Source: a virus
Virus record (IMG/VR): IMGVR_UViG_3300044511_000090
Location: 1 to 64,000 of that record
Length of the DNA stretch: 64,000 bases
Direction: 5' to 3' (one strand)
The position numbers and the translations under genes are program-made. Positions within the stretch are counted from its first letter, which is position 1. Every line of letters starts with the position of its first letter. A model generated the notes under the pieces. That model worked only from the letters and a program-made list of their open reading frames with translations. It searched no databases and was not told the origin of the DNA. Below are positions 46,380 to 54,887 of this stretch, piece after piece.

Positions 46380-47306
46380 ATGCCAACAGAGGCCCATGAA
46401 TACGCAGAACTGTTCCCGCTTCACGAGGGGCAAACACTTGTCGATCTTTCTGAAGACATCAAAAAGAACGGGGTCATTGAGGCCATTGTGATGTACGAAG
46501 GGAAGATTCTTGATGGACGAAGGCGAGAGCTTGCTTGCGAGTCGGTAAACGTCAAGCCAAGATACAGAGCGTTCGGAAGCCTTGAATCAGATGGTGACGA
46601 TCCTCTTGCTTTTGTTTGGTCAAAGAACTTTCACCGAAGGCATCTGAATCCGAATGAGAAAGCACTTTCAGCGGCTCAATATGTCACAGCAAGCGCTGGC
46701 AGGCCAAAGCAATCAACTGACGAATCAGAGAAAAAGCCGATCACGAGAGTCGAGGCGGCAGAAAAATTCGACGTTTCCATAGATGCCCTGAAAAGGGCAA
46801 GGACGATTTCTGAAGGAGGGTCACAATCACTTGTTGACGCCGTCCAGAAAGAAGAATTGAGCATCAGCGATGCTGCATCGGTAGCGGGCCTTCCCAAGAG
46901 TATCCAAAACAAGGCCGTCAGCCGAGTCAGATCAGGCGATGCGTCAACGGTTAGAGAAGCAGCGAGGCAACTGTCTGACGAAACATCTGAAGCTGCTTTG
47001 GAAGAAGAGGCCAACCCGACAGACGAGACCATTGGCGATCAAATCAAGCGTGTAAACGCAGAAATCGAGTCTTTCTGCCGCAAGATGCTGAAGATGTTTG
47101 ATGACGAGTGCCCGCGAGACCCGTGGATTGTCGAAGAGGGGACCATAGATGGGGCCAGAAAGAAGGTTCAGAACGCTTGCCAAACACTGAGAACTGCCAA
47201 GTGTGAAGCGGAGTGTCCAAAGTGCGACGGCACTGGCTGTGCGAAGTGTTTCAAGACCGGACGTATGCCAAAGTTTGTTTTAGATCAACTTGGCACTTCA
47301 AAGTAG
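46380..47306 (+). CDS. ParB-like nuclease-domain protein with a C-terminal zinc motif
   Basis: 308 residues. The ParB N-terminal fold is recognisable: LVDLSEDIKKNGVIEAIVMY, EGKILDGRRRELACES, then SKNFHRRHLNPNEKALSAAQ. A helix-turn-helix region follows (RVEAAEKFDVSIDALKRART, LSISDAASVAGLPKS). The end is a DnaJ-like CPKCDGTGCAKCFKTG knuckle. Such phage proteins bind DNA or act as nucleases, and some have a CTPase core. It may serve partition, replication or recombination. Confidence 0.78.
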   Translation: MPTEAHEYAELFPLHEGQTLVDLSEDIKKNGVIEAIVMYEGKILDGRRRELACESVNVKPRYRAFGSLESDGDDPLAFVWSKNFHRRHLNPNEKALSAAQYVTASAGRPKQSTDESEKKPITRVEAAEKFDVSIDALKRARTISEGGSQSLVDAVQKEELSISDAASVAGLPKSIQNKAVSRVRSGDASTVREAARQLSDETSEAALEEEANPTDETIGDQIKRVNAEIESFCRKMLKMFDDECPRDPWIVEEGTIDGARKKVQNACQTLRTAKCEAECPKCDGTGCAKCFKTGRMPKFVLDQLGTSK

Positions 47307-47315
47307 GAGATACAC

Positions 47316-49970
47316 ATGGCAGATGTGACCCTTTTTGAAGAAAAAGCGCCAATGCTTCTTGGTATCACTCCAAGAGAATACCAAATAGAGGCTCACGACA
47401 ATTCGCTTCGTCTTTTTGGCGAAGGAATTCCAGGCGTACTTCTCAGGATGGCAACCGGGTCTGGCAAAACACTAACCGCGTCAATGCTGGCAAGGACATG
47501 GCTTGGAAGAGGCGACGATTACCGCGTGATGGTCATCAGTTATGAGACTCAGCTTGTTTGGCAGTTTGCCAAAGAAATCGAGAGTTTCATCGGTGTCCAG
47601 CCTGGAATAGAAATGGAGAAGAACAGAGCGGATTCGTCTAACAAAATCGTCGTTGCTTCTCGCCAGTCGCTTTTGCAGCACCCTGGGCCGACAAAAGAAC
47701 AGGCCGATGAGTTGAAATCACTCGGCGTCACCGAACTCGGATGCTCAACGAAGAAGATGGCAGAATCGTACTTGAAGTATCTCAGGAAGGGGATAAGCGT
47801 TGATGATGTTTTGGCCGACATAGAGACAAAGAATCAACAACCAGAGGCATCGAACGGGAAATGGAGCAGGGTCCACAAGTTCGATTGGCGGCTCAACTGG
47901 CTTATATTTTCCGATGAATGCCACAGGTTCGCGTATCATCTCAAATCGGTCAATCATTGGGTCGAATGGTTCGAGCAGAACCCAAACTCGAAGCGAGCAG
48001 GGCTTTCAGCCACACCTAAAAGATCAGATGGCGTGTCTATCGGAAGCCGGATGTTCCCCGGCATCGCAATAGACTACCCACTGTTCAGCAGAGAAGGCAG
48101 ATGCGCACTGAGAGACGGATACGCCGTGCCGTATGTCCAAAAATACATCGAACTTGAAGGCGTTGATTTCAAGCAAATCAAGAGGGTGACAGAAGGAGGC
48201 GACTTCGATGAATCAGCGCTTGAAAAAGCCCTCATGGAAGACAAAGAACTTGCCGGGCTCGTTGATCCGCTTCTTGACATGGTTGGCGATAGGCCGACTT
48301 TGATTTTCAATCCAGGCGTTGAGATGGCAAAGAAGGTTGCCAGATTCATCAATGCCAGATGCGAAGCAAAATGCGAATGCGGACAAATACGCTGGTATCC
48401 CAAGCAACTTGTCGGGGACGGCGCAACTTGCGAGTGCGGAAGATTCATCATCCAAGAAAACATCACAAAGAGCGGCGATCAGGCCGTCGAATTGGATGGC
48501 GAAGTCCCACACCAAGTCAGAGATGAGTATTACAGAAAGTTTGAAGAAAAGAAGTTCCAGTTTTTGTCAGTATGTGGCCTGTGCATTGCTGAAGGAACTT
48601 TGATATTGACAGATGTTGGCGATGTTCCAATTGAAGACGTTACAACCCACATGAAGGTTTGGGACGGGGTTGAGTTTGTTTCCCATGATGGTGTCATATT
48701 CAATGGATTTAAGCCGGTCATAGAATATGCCGGATTAAGAGCCACTGAAAACCACAAAGTATTGACAAAAAGCGGGTGGGAAACAATAGCAGAATGCAAA
48801 AAAAATGGAACGCCGATTGTTATTGGGCAGCTTATGAAGTTGCCAGTCCAGTACAGCAAGGAATCCGATTTTGTATTCAGAGACCCAGAACAACATGAAC
48901 AACAGCCTGAACATGCTACAGAACAATCGAACGTCTATGACATCTTGAACGCTGGTCCTAGACATCGTTTTACAGCCAATGGGCTTCTTGTATCAAATTG
49001 CAGAGAAGGCTTTGATGTCCCATCAATCGCTTGCGTAGCCGTCTTCAGGCCAGTCAGCAAGAAGGCGTCATCACTTGCAGAGCAAATGAAGGGGCGAAGT
49101 TGCAGGCCGCTCAGGGAAATAGCGAGAATCCTTCACACTCTTCCAACGCCAGAAGACAGAAGGAAGCTGATCGAAGAAAGTGAAAAGCCCAATGCGCTTA
49201 TAGTTGACTTAGTAGGAATAACCGGCCTTGCAGACTGTGCTTCGACTGTTGAAATCTATGCCGAAGGTCTTCCAGACGAAGTAATCAAACGTGCAGAAGA
49301 CATTCTATCCGAGAAGGGGAAAGACGAAGAATTCGATGTTCAAGAGGCAATTGATCAGGCAGAAAAGGAAGACCGAGAGGCCAAAGAGAAAATTCGGAAA
49401 GAACGAGAAGAGTCTGAGCGACGGGCCAAAGAAGAATTCGAGAGAAGGGCTCAAGCGGACCCGCGTGCCAAATACACGACCTATGACAAGGGTATTGGCT
49501 CTCAGTACGATCCAAACGAGGCAAGCGAAGGCCAATACAACTTAATCAAGTCTCTTGGGATGGAAATAGGCGACGTTATCAGCAAGCGGAAGGCCGGAAG
49601 AATAATCAATATGCTCAAACAGCGGACAAACCCATCAGAAGTTGCGTACAAGAACGGCATTTCTTCATGGGAACCGACTCCGCCTAGCCCTAAGCAATCA
49701 TACGCCTGCAAAAGACTTGGATACGATGTATCGACTTCATACGAAGCCAGCCAGATACTATCAGCGGCAAGGAAGCCGCAAGAATTCAAAGCCAAGAAAC
49801 TGGCTGATATCCAGAATGCCAAGAACGACGGCGATCTAACAGCGGTCGGCATGGATATGAAACTCGTCAGGAGAATATGCCCGCCAGATGTGTGGGCTGA
49901 GGTTGTTTCGGCTGGCGCAAGAAAGAGGCAAGAACTCAAGAGTATTAATTCTGACGATATTCCAGAATAA
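47316..49970 (+). CDS. SF2 DEAD/DEAH-type helicase with a mini-intein
   Basis: 884 residues, about 745 after intein removal. Walker A is MATGSGKTLTASMLARTW near residue 48. Motif II is LIFSDECHRFAYHL near residue 200. Motif III is GLSATPKR. A zinc-like CECGQIRWYP...CECGR insert precedes the C-terminal RecA domain. The intein splits FLSVCGL from CREGFDVPSI, a conserved motif. Motif VI is LAEQMKGRSCRPL. A charged coiled coil lies near residues 670-710 (AEKEDREAKEKIRKEREESE). It unwinds or translocates on DNA in replication or recombination. GGAG lies upstream; it ends in the fourth stop-codon hairpin. Confidence 0.88.
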   Translation: MADVTLFEEKAPMLLGITPREYQIEAHDNSLRLFGEGIPGVLLRMATGSGKTLTASMLARTWLGRGDDYRVMVISYETQLVWQFAKEIESFIGVQPGIEMEKNRADSSNKIVVASRQSLLQHPGPTKEQADELKSLGVTELGCSTKKMAESYLKYLRKGISVDDVLADIETKNQQPEASNGKWSRVHKFDWRLNWLIFSDECHRFAYHLKSVNHWVEWFEQNPNSKRAGLSATPKRSDGVSIGSRMFPGIAIDYPLFSREGRCALRDGYAVPYVQKYIELEGVDFKQIKRVTEGGDFDESALEKALMEDKELAGLVDPLLDMVGDRPTLIFNPGVEMAKKVARFINARCEAKCECGQIRWYPKQLVGDGATCECGRFIIQENITKSGDQAVELDGEVPHQVRDEYYRKFEEKKFQFLSVCGLCIAEGTLILTDVGDVPIEDVTTHMKVWDGVEFVSHDGVIFNGFKPVIEYAGLRATENHKVLTKSGWETIAECKKNGTPIVIGQLMKLPVQYSKESDFVFRDPEQHEQQPEHATEQSNVYDILNAGPRHRFTANGLLVSNCREGFDVPSIACVAVFRPVSKKASSLAEQMKGRSCRPLREIARILHTLPTPEDRRKLIEESEKPNALIVDLVGITGLADCASTVEIYAEGLPDEVIKRAEDILSEKGKDEEFDVQEAIDQAEKEDREAKEKIRKEREESERRAKEEFERRAQADPRAKYTTYDKGIGSQYDPNEASEGQYNLIKSLGMEIGDVISKRKAGRIINMLKQRTNPSEVAYKNGISSWEPTPPSPKQSYACKRLGYDVSTSYEASQILSAARKPQEFKAKKLADIQNAKNDGDLTAVGMDMKLVRRICPPDVWAEVVSAGARKRQELKSINSDDIPE
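48582..48998 (+). other. Mini-intein in the helicase, penultimate Ser
   Basis: 139 residues starting CIAEGTLILTDVGDVPIEDV and ending ANGLLVSN with Cys as +1. Block B is ATENHKVLTKSGW. There is no room for an endonuclease domain. The residue before the final Asn is Ser instead of the usual His. It should still splice if the last Asn can cyclise with another catalytic residue, but the substitution is uncommon. Confidence 0.85.
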
Positions 49971-49991
49971 TAGGCGCGCGCAGCGCCTATT
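49969..49991 (+). terminator. AATAGGCGC hairpin fused to a stop codon, copy 4
   Basis: AATAGGCGC and GCGCCTATT around GCGCA, followed by TTGAGG. The TAA of the helicase gene falls at the start of the stem. Confidence 0.65.
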
Positions 49992-50004
49992 TTGAGGGCA
50001 ACCG

Positions 50005-50211
50005 ATGAAAAGCAGAGAAGAGTTTGTGAAAACGTGGAAATTCCACATAACAGGGCTGTCGCTTTTTGGGTATGTGAGCGAGTCACGCGACGGCCAAATG
50101 GAACGATTGAAAAGGGTCCACGAAATGCCAGTCGAGTCGGAAAAACTTCTGGCAAGCATGTACGATTGGCTAACAGGAGCGAAAAATGGGAAAGACTCAA
50201 AACCAGCGTGA
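50005..50211 (+). CDS. Small hypothetical protein
   Basis: 68 residues: FVKTWKFHITGLSLFGYVSE and a helix (ERLKRVHEMPVESEKLLASM). It overlaps the next gene by 26 bases. No family recognised. Confidence 0.55.
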   Translation: MKSREEFVKTWKFHITGLSLFGYVSESRDGQMERLKRVHEMPVESEKLLASMYDWLTGAKNGKDSKPA

Positions 50212-50377
50212 AATCATTATCATCGCTATGAAGGACAGAGCGCCTTTTGTTGACGGGGTGTATTTGGGCAAGAACTTCGAGAGAGTCGAATTGTCTGTTG
50301 TCTGTCGAGCATCTGAGCCGACCGATCTTCAGGGATTTGAGTTCATAAGCCAATCAAGACTTGGCGATAATGTGTAG
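50186..50377 (+). CDS. Small hypothetical protein
   Basis: 63 residues starting MGKTQNQREIIIIAMKDRAP, then a short beta region. AGGAG lies upstream. No family recognised. Confidence 0.55.
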   Translation: MGKTQNQREIIIIAMKDRAPFVDGVYLGKNFERVELSVVCRASEPTDLQGFEFISQSRLGDNV

Positions 50378-50403
50378 TTTGGATAACCCATTGGAGGTTC
50401 ATA

Positions 50404-50982
50404 ATGACTTTTATTTTGAAGCCAACTCGTCGAGAGGTCATAAATTTCCTTGTGGATCGTTTTGTGAAAAAATTGGAAGCAGACGCCGATGCTGCACAAT
50501 TGATTGCGGTTCAGCAGGACAAACGAACTCGGAACTTGATAGAAAAACAAAAAAACATCACTCTCAAAGCCGGTCGAAAAGCATTAGCCAGAAAAATCGG
50601 CATGATCAAAAAAGCTATCGGCGAACGATTTACCGTCCATGAGAAGATTGATGAAATCGAAAACCAGAGGTTGTACACAATCTCGTTCTATTGCCATCTA
50701 ACAAAGACGATTTCTCATTCTGCCTCATGCCGCAAGGAGATTGATGAAATTGATGCCGAAATTGCCCAATCGAACAAGAAATACCAAGAACTGCAAAACC
50801 ATGCTGCTTCCATTAAAAGACGAGCAAGCAGACTAGCGTATTGTGACGAAAAAAGCAGGATCGATTTGTTGAGGCTCTTGATAGAAAAACTACCGGACAA
50901 AGCTGAGCCACTTGTTGATAGCCTAATAAACATGATCCAAAAATGCTCAGAAACTGAACAAGCGAGTCAGTCTGGGCAATGA
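50404..50982 (+). CDS. Coiled-coil protein, function unknown
   Basis: 192 residues, nearly all helical and charged (KRTRNLIEKQKNITLKAGRK; IDEIDAEIAQSNKKYQELQN). GGAGG precedes the ATG. The tail, from LPDKAEPLVDSLINMIQK on, resembles a small oligomerisation helix. No family recognised. Confidence 0.65.
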   Translation: MTFILKPTRREVINFLVDRFVKKLEADADAAQLIAVQQDKRTRNLIEKQKNITLKAGRKALARKIGMIKKAIGERFTVHEKIDEIENQRLYTISFYCHLTKTISHSASCRKEIDEIDAEIAQSNKKYQELQNHAASIKRRASRLAYCDEKSRIDLLRLLIEKLPDKAEPLVDSLINMIQKCSETEQASQSGQ

Positions 50983-51039
50983 AGTTATCCTGACGAACCA
51001 ACGAAACCGAGTAGCATAACCAATGACTGGAGCGGACAG

Positions 51040-51306
51040 ATGGAGAAGTACATCGATTTCATCGACGCCGGTTCCAGCGAAAGCGGCAAGACAAAGCTAT
51101 GGCATGTCGTGCCGAAACAAGGCGACGGCTCGCCAATCGGCTTGATCCACTGGTACGGTCCATGGCGCAAGTATTGCTTCAGCCCGCACCATGACACGAT
51201 CTACGAACAGGTTTGTTTGCGTGACATCGCGGACTTCTGCGAACAGCAAACAACGACCCAAAAGAACGGCAACAGCAGATTCCCAATTAGCAGCAGGAGC
51301 TTGTAA
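51040..51306 (+). CDS. Conserved small phage protein (GKTKLWHVVPK...YGPWRKYCF type)
   Basis: 88 residues. YIDFIDAGSSESGKTKLWHV, then IHWYGPWRKYCFSPHHDTIY and CLRDIADFCEQQ match a common phage and actinobacterial family of unknown function. It begins a GC-rich block (51.0-53.1 kb) that differs in base use from its neighbours. Confidence 0.75.
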   Translation: MEKYIDFIDAGSSESGKTKLWHVVPKQGDGSPIGLIHWYGPWRKYCFSPHHDTIYEQVCLRDIADFCEQQTTTQKNGNSRFPISSRSL

Positions 51307-51554
51307 TGCCCACGACCTGCACGCGCTGCAACCGCCGCACGCGGAACTTGAGCCGGGCCGGGAACGCATACTACTGCCCAGAATGCCGGATCGAGTGGCG
51401 GCAGAAGCTAGTCGAGGGCGGACGCAGGGCGGCGAAGAAACGGGCGGCTGCACCAGAGCCGACGATGGCCGAACTGGACGCGCTGATTGCGAGGCAGATG
51501 CGGAATCTGCCCCGGTGGTGGAGCAAGTGCAGAGCGTTTGCGAAAGGGGACTGA
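51306..51554 (+). CDS. Zinc-ribbon protein
   Basis: 82 residues: MPTTCTRCNRRTRNLSRAGN and YYCPECRIEWRQ form a zinc ribbon, followed by a basic Ala-rich helix and TMAELDALIARQMRNLPRWW. It overlaps the previous stop (TAATG) and precedes a methyltransferase gene by about 60 bases. Confidence 0.65.
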   Translation: MPTTCTRCNRRTRNLSRAGNAYYCPECRIEWRQKLVEGGRRAAKKRAAAPEPTMAELDALIARQMRNLPRWWSKCRAFAKGD

Positions 51555-51611
51555 CCCAGGCCCAGCGTTTGGGCATCACGGCGGCGGGACTGACACGAAA
51601 GGAGATGGGGG

Positions 51612-52502
51612 ATGACCCAGCGCATCGGCCCCCACGAGTTGCACTGCGGCGATGCCATCACGGTCCTGCGCCAGATGCCGGAACGGTATGTGTCGCTGAC
51701 CGTGACGAGCCCGCCGTATGAAGATGCCCGCACCTACGGCGTCGGGTTCCGACTCAAAGGACAGGATTGGGTCGATTGGCTTATCCCGATCATTGTCGAA
51801 TGCTGCCGTGTAACTGACGGGCTTGTGCTTGTGAACGCAGCCGGGAAGGTGAACGACTTCCAGTACACGCCGGTCATGGAATGGCTTGTCACAGACTTGA
51901 CCCGTCAGCATGGGATCGTATGCGGACCGGCCCCATACGTTTACCGGCGCGTCGGCATCCCTGGCAGCGGCGGTCAGCATTACCACCGGCGCGATTGGGA
52001 ACCAGTCTATGCGTTCGCGTTGCCGGATCGACTGCCGTTGAGGTGGAGCGATAACACGGCAACCGGCCACGCGATCCCGGCTCGTATCGCTGCGGTGTCA
52101 CCACGAGGGACAAACGGGGCAAGAAATCATGGCTTTTATTCGTCACCGGATATTGCCAACGCCGGGAACGTAATCAATGAAACGTACACTGCCGCGCAGG
52201 TCCAGACCATACTTGACGGCGGCGACGTAATCGACTGCAAGGTTGGCGGCGGGCTCATGGGGCATCCGTTGGCAAGCGAGAACGAAGCGCCAATGTCGCT
52301 CACGCTCGCTACATGGCTCGTGCGCAGTTACGCGCCACCGGGCGGGCGTGTGCTCGATCCGTTCATGGGCAGCGGGACTACGCTTCATGCGTGCATGGAC
52401 ACCGGCCGGATCGGTGTAGGGATTGACTTACGCGAATCGCAAATCGAACTAACCCGGCGACGGCTACAGTCCGTGACGCCGACGATGTTCGATGAGGCTT
52501 GA
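51612..52502 (+). CDS. DNA methyltransferase (TSPPY type, N4-cytosine or N6-adenine)
   Basis: 296 residues; GGAGATGGGGG lies upstream. The catalytic motif is LTVTSPPYEDARTYGVGFRL. The SAM motif I lies near the C-terminus, GGRVLDPFMGSGTTLHACMD followed by GRIGVGIDLRESQIELTRRR. In between, ENEAPMSLTLATWLVRSYAP is a typical pre-motif I helix. Beta-class order. It probably protects phage DNA. No restriction enzyme is next to it. Codon use is GC-rich, suggesting separate acquisition from the surrounding genes. Confidence 0.88.
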   Translation: MTQRIGPHELHCGDAITVLRQMPERYVSLTVTSPPYEDARTYGVGFRLKGQDWVDWLIPIIVECCRVTDGLVLVNAAGKVNDFQYTPVMEWLVTDLTRQHGIVCGPAPYVYRRVGIPGSGGQHYHRRDWEPVYAFALPDRLPLRWSDNTATGHAIPARIAAVSPRGTNGARNHGFYSSPDIANAGNVINETYTAAQVQTILDGGDVIDCKVGGGLMGHPLASENEAPMSLTLATWLVRSYAPPGGRVLDPFMGSGTTLHACMDTGRIGVGIDLRESQIELTRRRLQSVTPTMFDEA

Positions 52503-52523
52503 CAATGAAAGGACGGTGACGGG

Positions 52524-52709
52524 ATGGCGAAACCAACAACAGAATTCGTGCCAGACCAATTGCGAACTGTTGCCACGACCAGGACGACTGGCTTTCTCGA
52601 TCTACGATACGCGCCAAGACGGTTCGTTCCGAAGTTGTCAACCGACGACGATTTGTCATGGCTGAAACCAAACAGACTTCGATTGACGGCATCAAAGAAA
52701 GGACGGTGA
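52524..52709 (+). CDS. Small basic protein
   Basis: 61 residues, Arg- and Thr-rich (FLDLRYAPRRFVPKLSTDDD). The leader GAAAGGACGGTGACGGG precedes its ATG and an identical leader precedes the next gene. No family recognised. Confidence 0.5.
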   Translation: MAKPTTEFVPDQLRTVATTRTTGFLDLRYAPRRFVPKLSTDDDLSWLKPNRLRLTASKKGR

Positions 52710-52713
52710 CGGG

Positions 52714-53043
52714 ATGAATCTTGCAGATGAGATTGTAGGTGGTTTTCGCGGGCTTGCGGATGCATTGAAAGCCAGCTGCGCCGCCTTTGAATCCCGCGTC
52801 ATGCGCTGGCCAGCGCCGGGCGTGGACAGCACGCCGACTGAGCCGGGATGGTATCGGCTGCGGAATGGGGCTCACAATCACGGGGAAAAAATTAACGACG
52901 GCATTTACTTGATTGAGATGCGAAACAATCATTTGTCTGTTTGGGACGGCAGGTGTTGGGCATGGCACGCTTCTAATATTCGCGGTGAGTGGGTTCGTAT
53001 CCCGTTCCCGCTGGAACCGGAGGCCGCGAACGATGCTAAGTGA
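52714..53043 (+). CDS. Hypothetical protein
   Basis: 109 residues: a helical start (LADEIVGGFRGLADALKASC), then EPGWYRLRNGAHNHGEKIND and HLSVWDGRCWAWHASNIRGE. The PGWY...W.G..W pattern is seen in small phage proteins. Leader as in the previous gene. Confidence 0.6.
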   Translation: MNLADEIVGGFRGLADALKASCAAFESRVMRWPAPGVDSTPTEPGWYRLRNGAHNHGEKINDGIYLIEMRNNHLSVWDGRCWAWHASNIRGEWVRIPFPLEPEAANDAK

Positions 53044-53695
53044 CCGTCCACTCCTTGACGCGATTATAGCCGCCCCGGACCAGGACGCGCCGCGACTGGT
53101 GTACGCAGACTGGCTTGAAGAGAACGGCGGTGGGGAACGCGCTGAGCTGATCCGGTTGCAGATTGAGGCCGAGAATCGGGGATGTCTGTGCTCGCGCAAA
53201 ATCATTAGATTCGCTGGACGAGTCCTTAATCGTGTCCAAATCCTAATGCAAAGAAGGACTACGTGCAGATCGTGCCAACTTCAATTGCAAATCAAAGACT
53301 TGATAAACAAATTGATGACAAAAGGCGATGAAGAATTCGTCATTCAAAAATCAAGCCATTACGACCTGATCATCTCGCGCGGCTTCATCGAGGCCGTCGA
53401 ATGCGACTGGCGCTGGTTCGCGGACAACGCCGACAAGATGCTGGCGCAGAACCCGGTACGGCAGGTCCGGCTTACGAGTTGGCCATCGTTGCAGCTTTGT
53501 AGACTACCATTTACGTACTGGTTTACTGGCATGCCTTTTGATCGTGAAAAAGCTGGAGAAGTGGCAATAAAAATGTTGCGCAGTGGTGGACAGTGGCCGG
53601 GAACCAGATGGAACTACACTCTCCTATTCACATTCCTTTTACTTCGCGCCTGCTGGCCAACCGTCAAAGCGTGGAAGTTCCCTGCCAGCCGATGA
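53033..53695 (+). CDS. Repeat-companion (TIGR02996) protein
   Basis: 220 residues from ATG 53033, overlapping the previous stop. LLDAIIAAPDQDAPRLVYAD followed by WLEENGGGERAELIRLQIE is a textbook repeat-companion domain, typical of Gemmata and relatives. The rest has Cys pairs (TCRSCQLQ) and a segment (FIEAVECDWRWFADNADKML) as found after this domain in planctomycete proteins. Function unknown. Confidence 0.85.
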   Translation: MLSDRPLLDAIIAAPDQDAPRLVYADWLEENGGGERAELIRLQIEAENRGCLCSRKIIRFAGRVLNRVQILMQRRTTCRSCQLQLQIKDLINKLMTKGDEEFVIQKSSHYDLIISRGFIEAVECDWRWFADNADKMLAQNPVRQVRLTSWPSLQLCRLPFTYWFTGMPFDREKAGEVAIKMLRSGGQWPGTRWNYTLLFTFLLLRACWPTVKAWKFPASR

Positions 53696-53734
53696 CCAAC
53701 CAACGCAACAAACAAAAACGGACGAAAAATTTCC

Positions 53735-53762
53735 TTGACTGGCTATTGGCTTTTGCTATACA
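53735..53762 (+). promoter_or_regulatory. Sigma70-type promoter, TTGACTGGC ... TATACACT family
   Basis: TTGACT and TATACA with a 16-base spacer, 25 bases before ATG 53787. It shares TTGACTGGC and TATACACT with the promoter at 46236-46265. Confidence 0.7.
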
Positions 53763-53786
53763 CTAACCCAAACTAGAGGCAGACAC

Positions 53787-54098
53787 ATGAAACTGCGAGA
53801 CGCCGCAATTCGCATCCTTGACCGTGGCCATTCAAAATTCCCAAGACTTGCACAGCACGCACTGGCAAGAAACGTTGTTTCCGAGTACATCCACTCAAAT
53901 CCAGACATTTGGACCGATGACATCGGTGATGCGCCGGACGCGCTTAAGGATGTTCTACGGGCCGCGTTTGATGCCGTCGAAGACCGGCTTGAGTCAAATG
54001 GGAAAGCGATACTTCTTTCAATTGTCCAGGCAGCGGAATACGTTCTGCTCGACACTGGGCTGATTGATGTTCTTTGGGATGCTTGGTTCAAGAAGTAA
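53787..54098 (+). CDS. Hypothetical helical protein
   Basis: 103 residues, all helical (KLRDAAIRILDRGHSKFPRL; DALKDVLRAAFDAVEDRLES). First gene after the promoter at 53735-53762. No family recognised. Confidence 0.6.
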   Translation: MKLRDAAIRILDRGHSKFPRLAQHALARNVVSEYIHSNPDIWTDDIGDAPDALKDVLRAAFDAVEDRLESNGKAILLSIVQAAEYVLLDTGLIDVLWDAWFKK

Positions 54099-54118
54099 TT
54101 TTTCAAAGGAGATGGCCA

Positions 54119-54301
54119 ATGAAACTTGATGCCGAACAGGTCCGCAGCGGCCTAAACCTCATCGCAGACCTTGGCGCTTGGGTCGCCAAGTTCACTCCGA
54201 CAAGCAAAGACGATCAGGCATTCGAGTTTTTGAAACTCATTGCCAACACCCCTGGCGCAATCGAAAAGGTTCTCGAAATTGTTCAAAAGAAGTCCGAGTA
54301 G
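54119..54301 (+). CDS. Small helical protein
   Basis: 60 residues from ATG 54119 (AAAGGAG upstream): LNLIADLGAWVAKFTPTSKD, FEFLKLIANTPGAIEKVLEI. No family recognised. Confidence 0.6.
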   Translation: MKLDAEQVRSGLNLIADLGAWVAKFTPTSKDDQAFEFLKLIANTPGAIEKVLEIVQKKSE

Positions 54302-54323
54302 TCACAACTCACAAGGGACGCAA

Positions 54324-54887
54324 ATGGTCCGATATTTCTCTGCGCTGATTCTGTTCCTTTGTCCTGCTGCCTACGGACAAGAGAAGTCAATCGAGGCCGA
54401 GCTTGCAGAACATGCAAAGTTGAAGGCCGAAGTCGAGGCCAAGCAGAAACAGCTTTCTGACAGCGCCGAAAGAATCAAGGCATTGCTTGCCGAATTGCAA
54501 CGGAAGGCAAACGAACTTGGGATCGACGGCAAGCCACCGAAACCAGACGAACTAAAGACGTTCGTTGACTCGCTCAAGGCCGCATACGCCAAGGAAGGCG
54601 ACAAATCAAAGTTCCCGGCTCTTATGAGCCTTTGGAAAGCGGCAGCGTCTCTGGCTTCAGAGGCCAAGACATGGGGTGCTCTGTGGTCGGCTATGGCAGA
54701 CACGGCAAAAGCACTTGGGCTGTCTGGCCAGTTGATAGAGATTCAGCGCGCAGTCAGTCGAGAGCTTTCGTCTCGGCTTCCTGTCAACCCATCCGAGAAG
54801 CCAGACGAGCCAATCACTGCCGACCATGCGAAACTTATCAAGGCCGAGTTTGAACGAGTTGTCAAAGCACTGGAGCAAGTCAAATGA
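54324..54887 (+). CDS. Secreted helical protein with a signal peptide
   Basis: 187 residues from ATG 54324 (AAGGGACG upstream). The signal peptide is MVRYFSALILFLCPAAYGQE, likely cleaved after AYG. The mature part is a coiled coil (LAEHAKLKAEVEAKQKQLSD; KAAASLASEAKTWGALWSAM). It overlaps the peptidase gene by four bases. It could act in the periplasm during lysis or serve as a partner of the peptidase. Confidence 0.7.
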   Translation: MVRYFSALILFLCPAAYGQEKSIEAELAEHAKLKAEVEAKQKQLSDSAERIKALLAELQRKANELGIDGKPPKPDELKTFVDSLKAAYAKEGDKSKFPALMSLWKAAASLASEAKTWGALWSAMADTAKALGLSGQLIEIQRAVSRELSSRLPVNPSEKPDEPITADHAKLIKAEFERVVKALEQVK

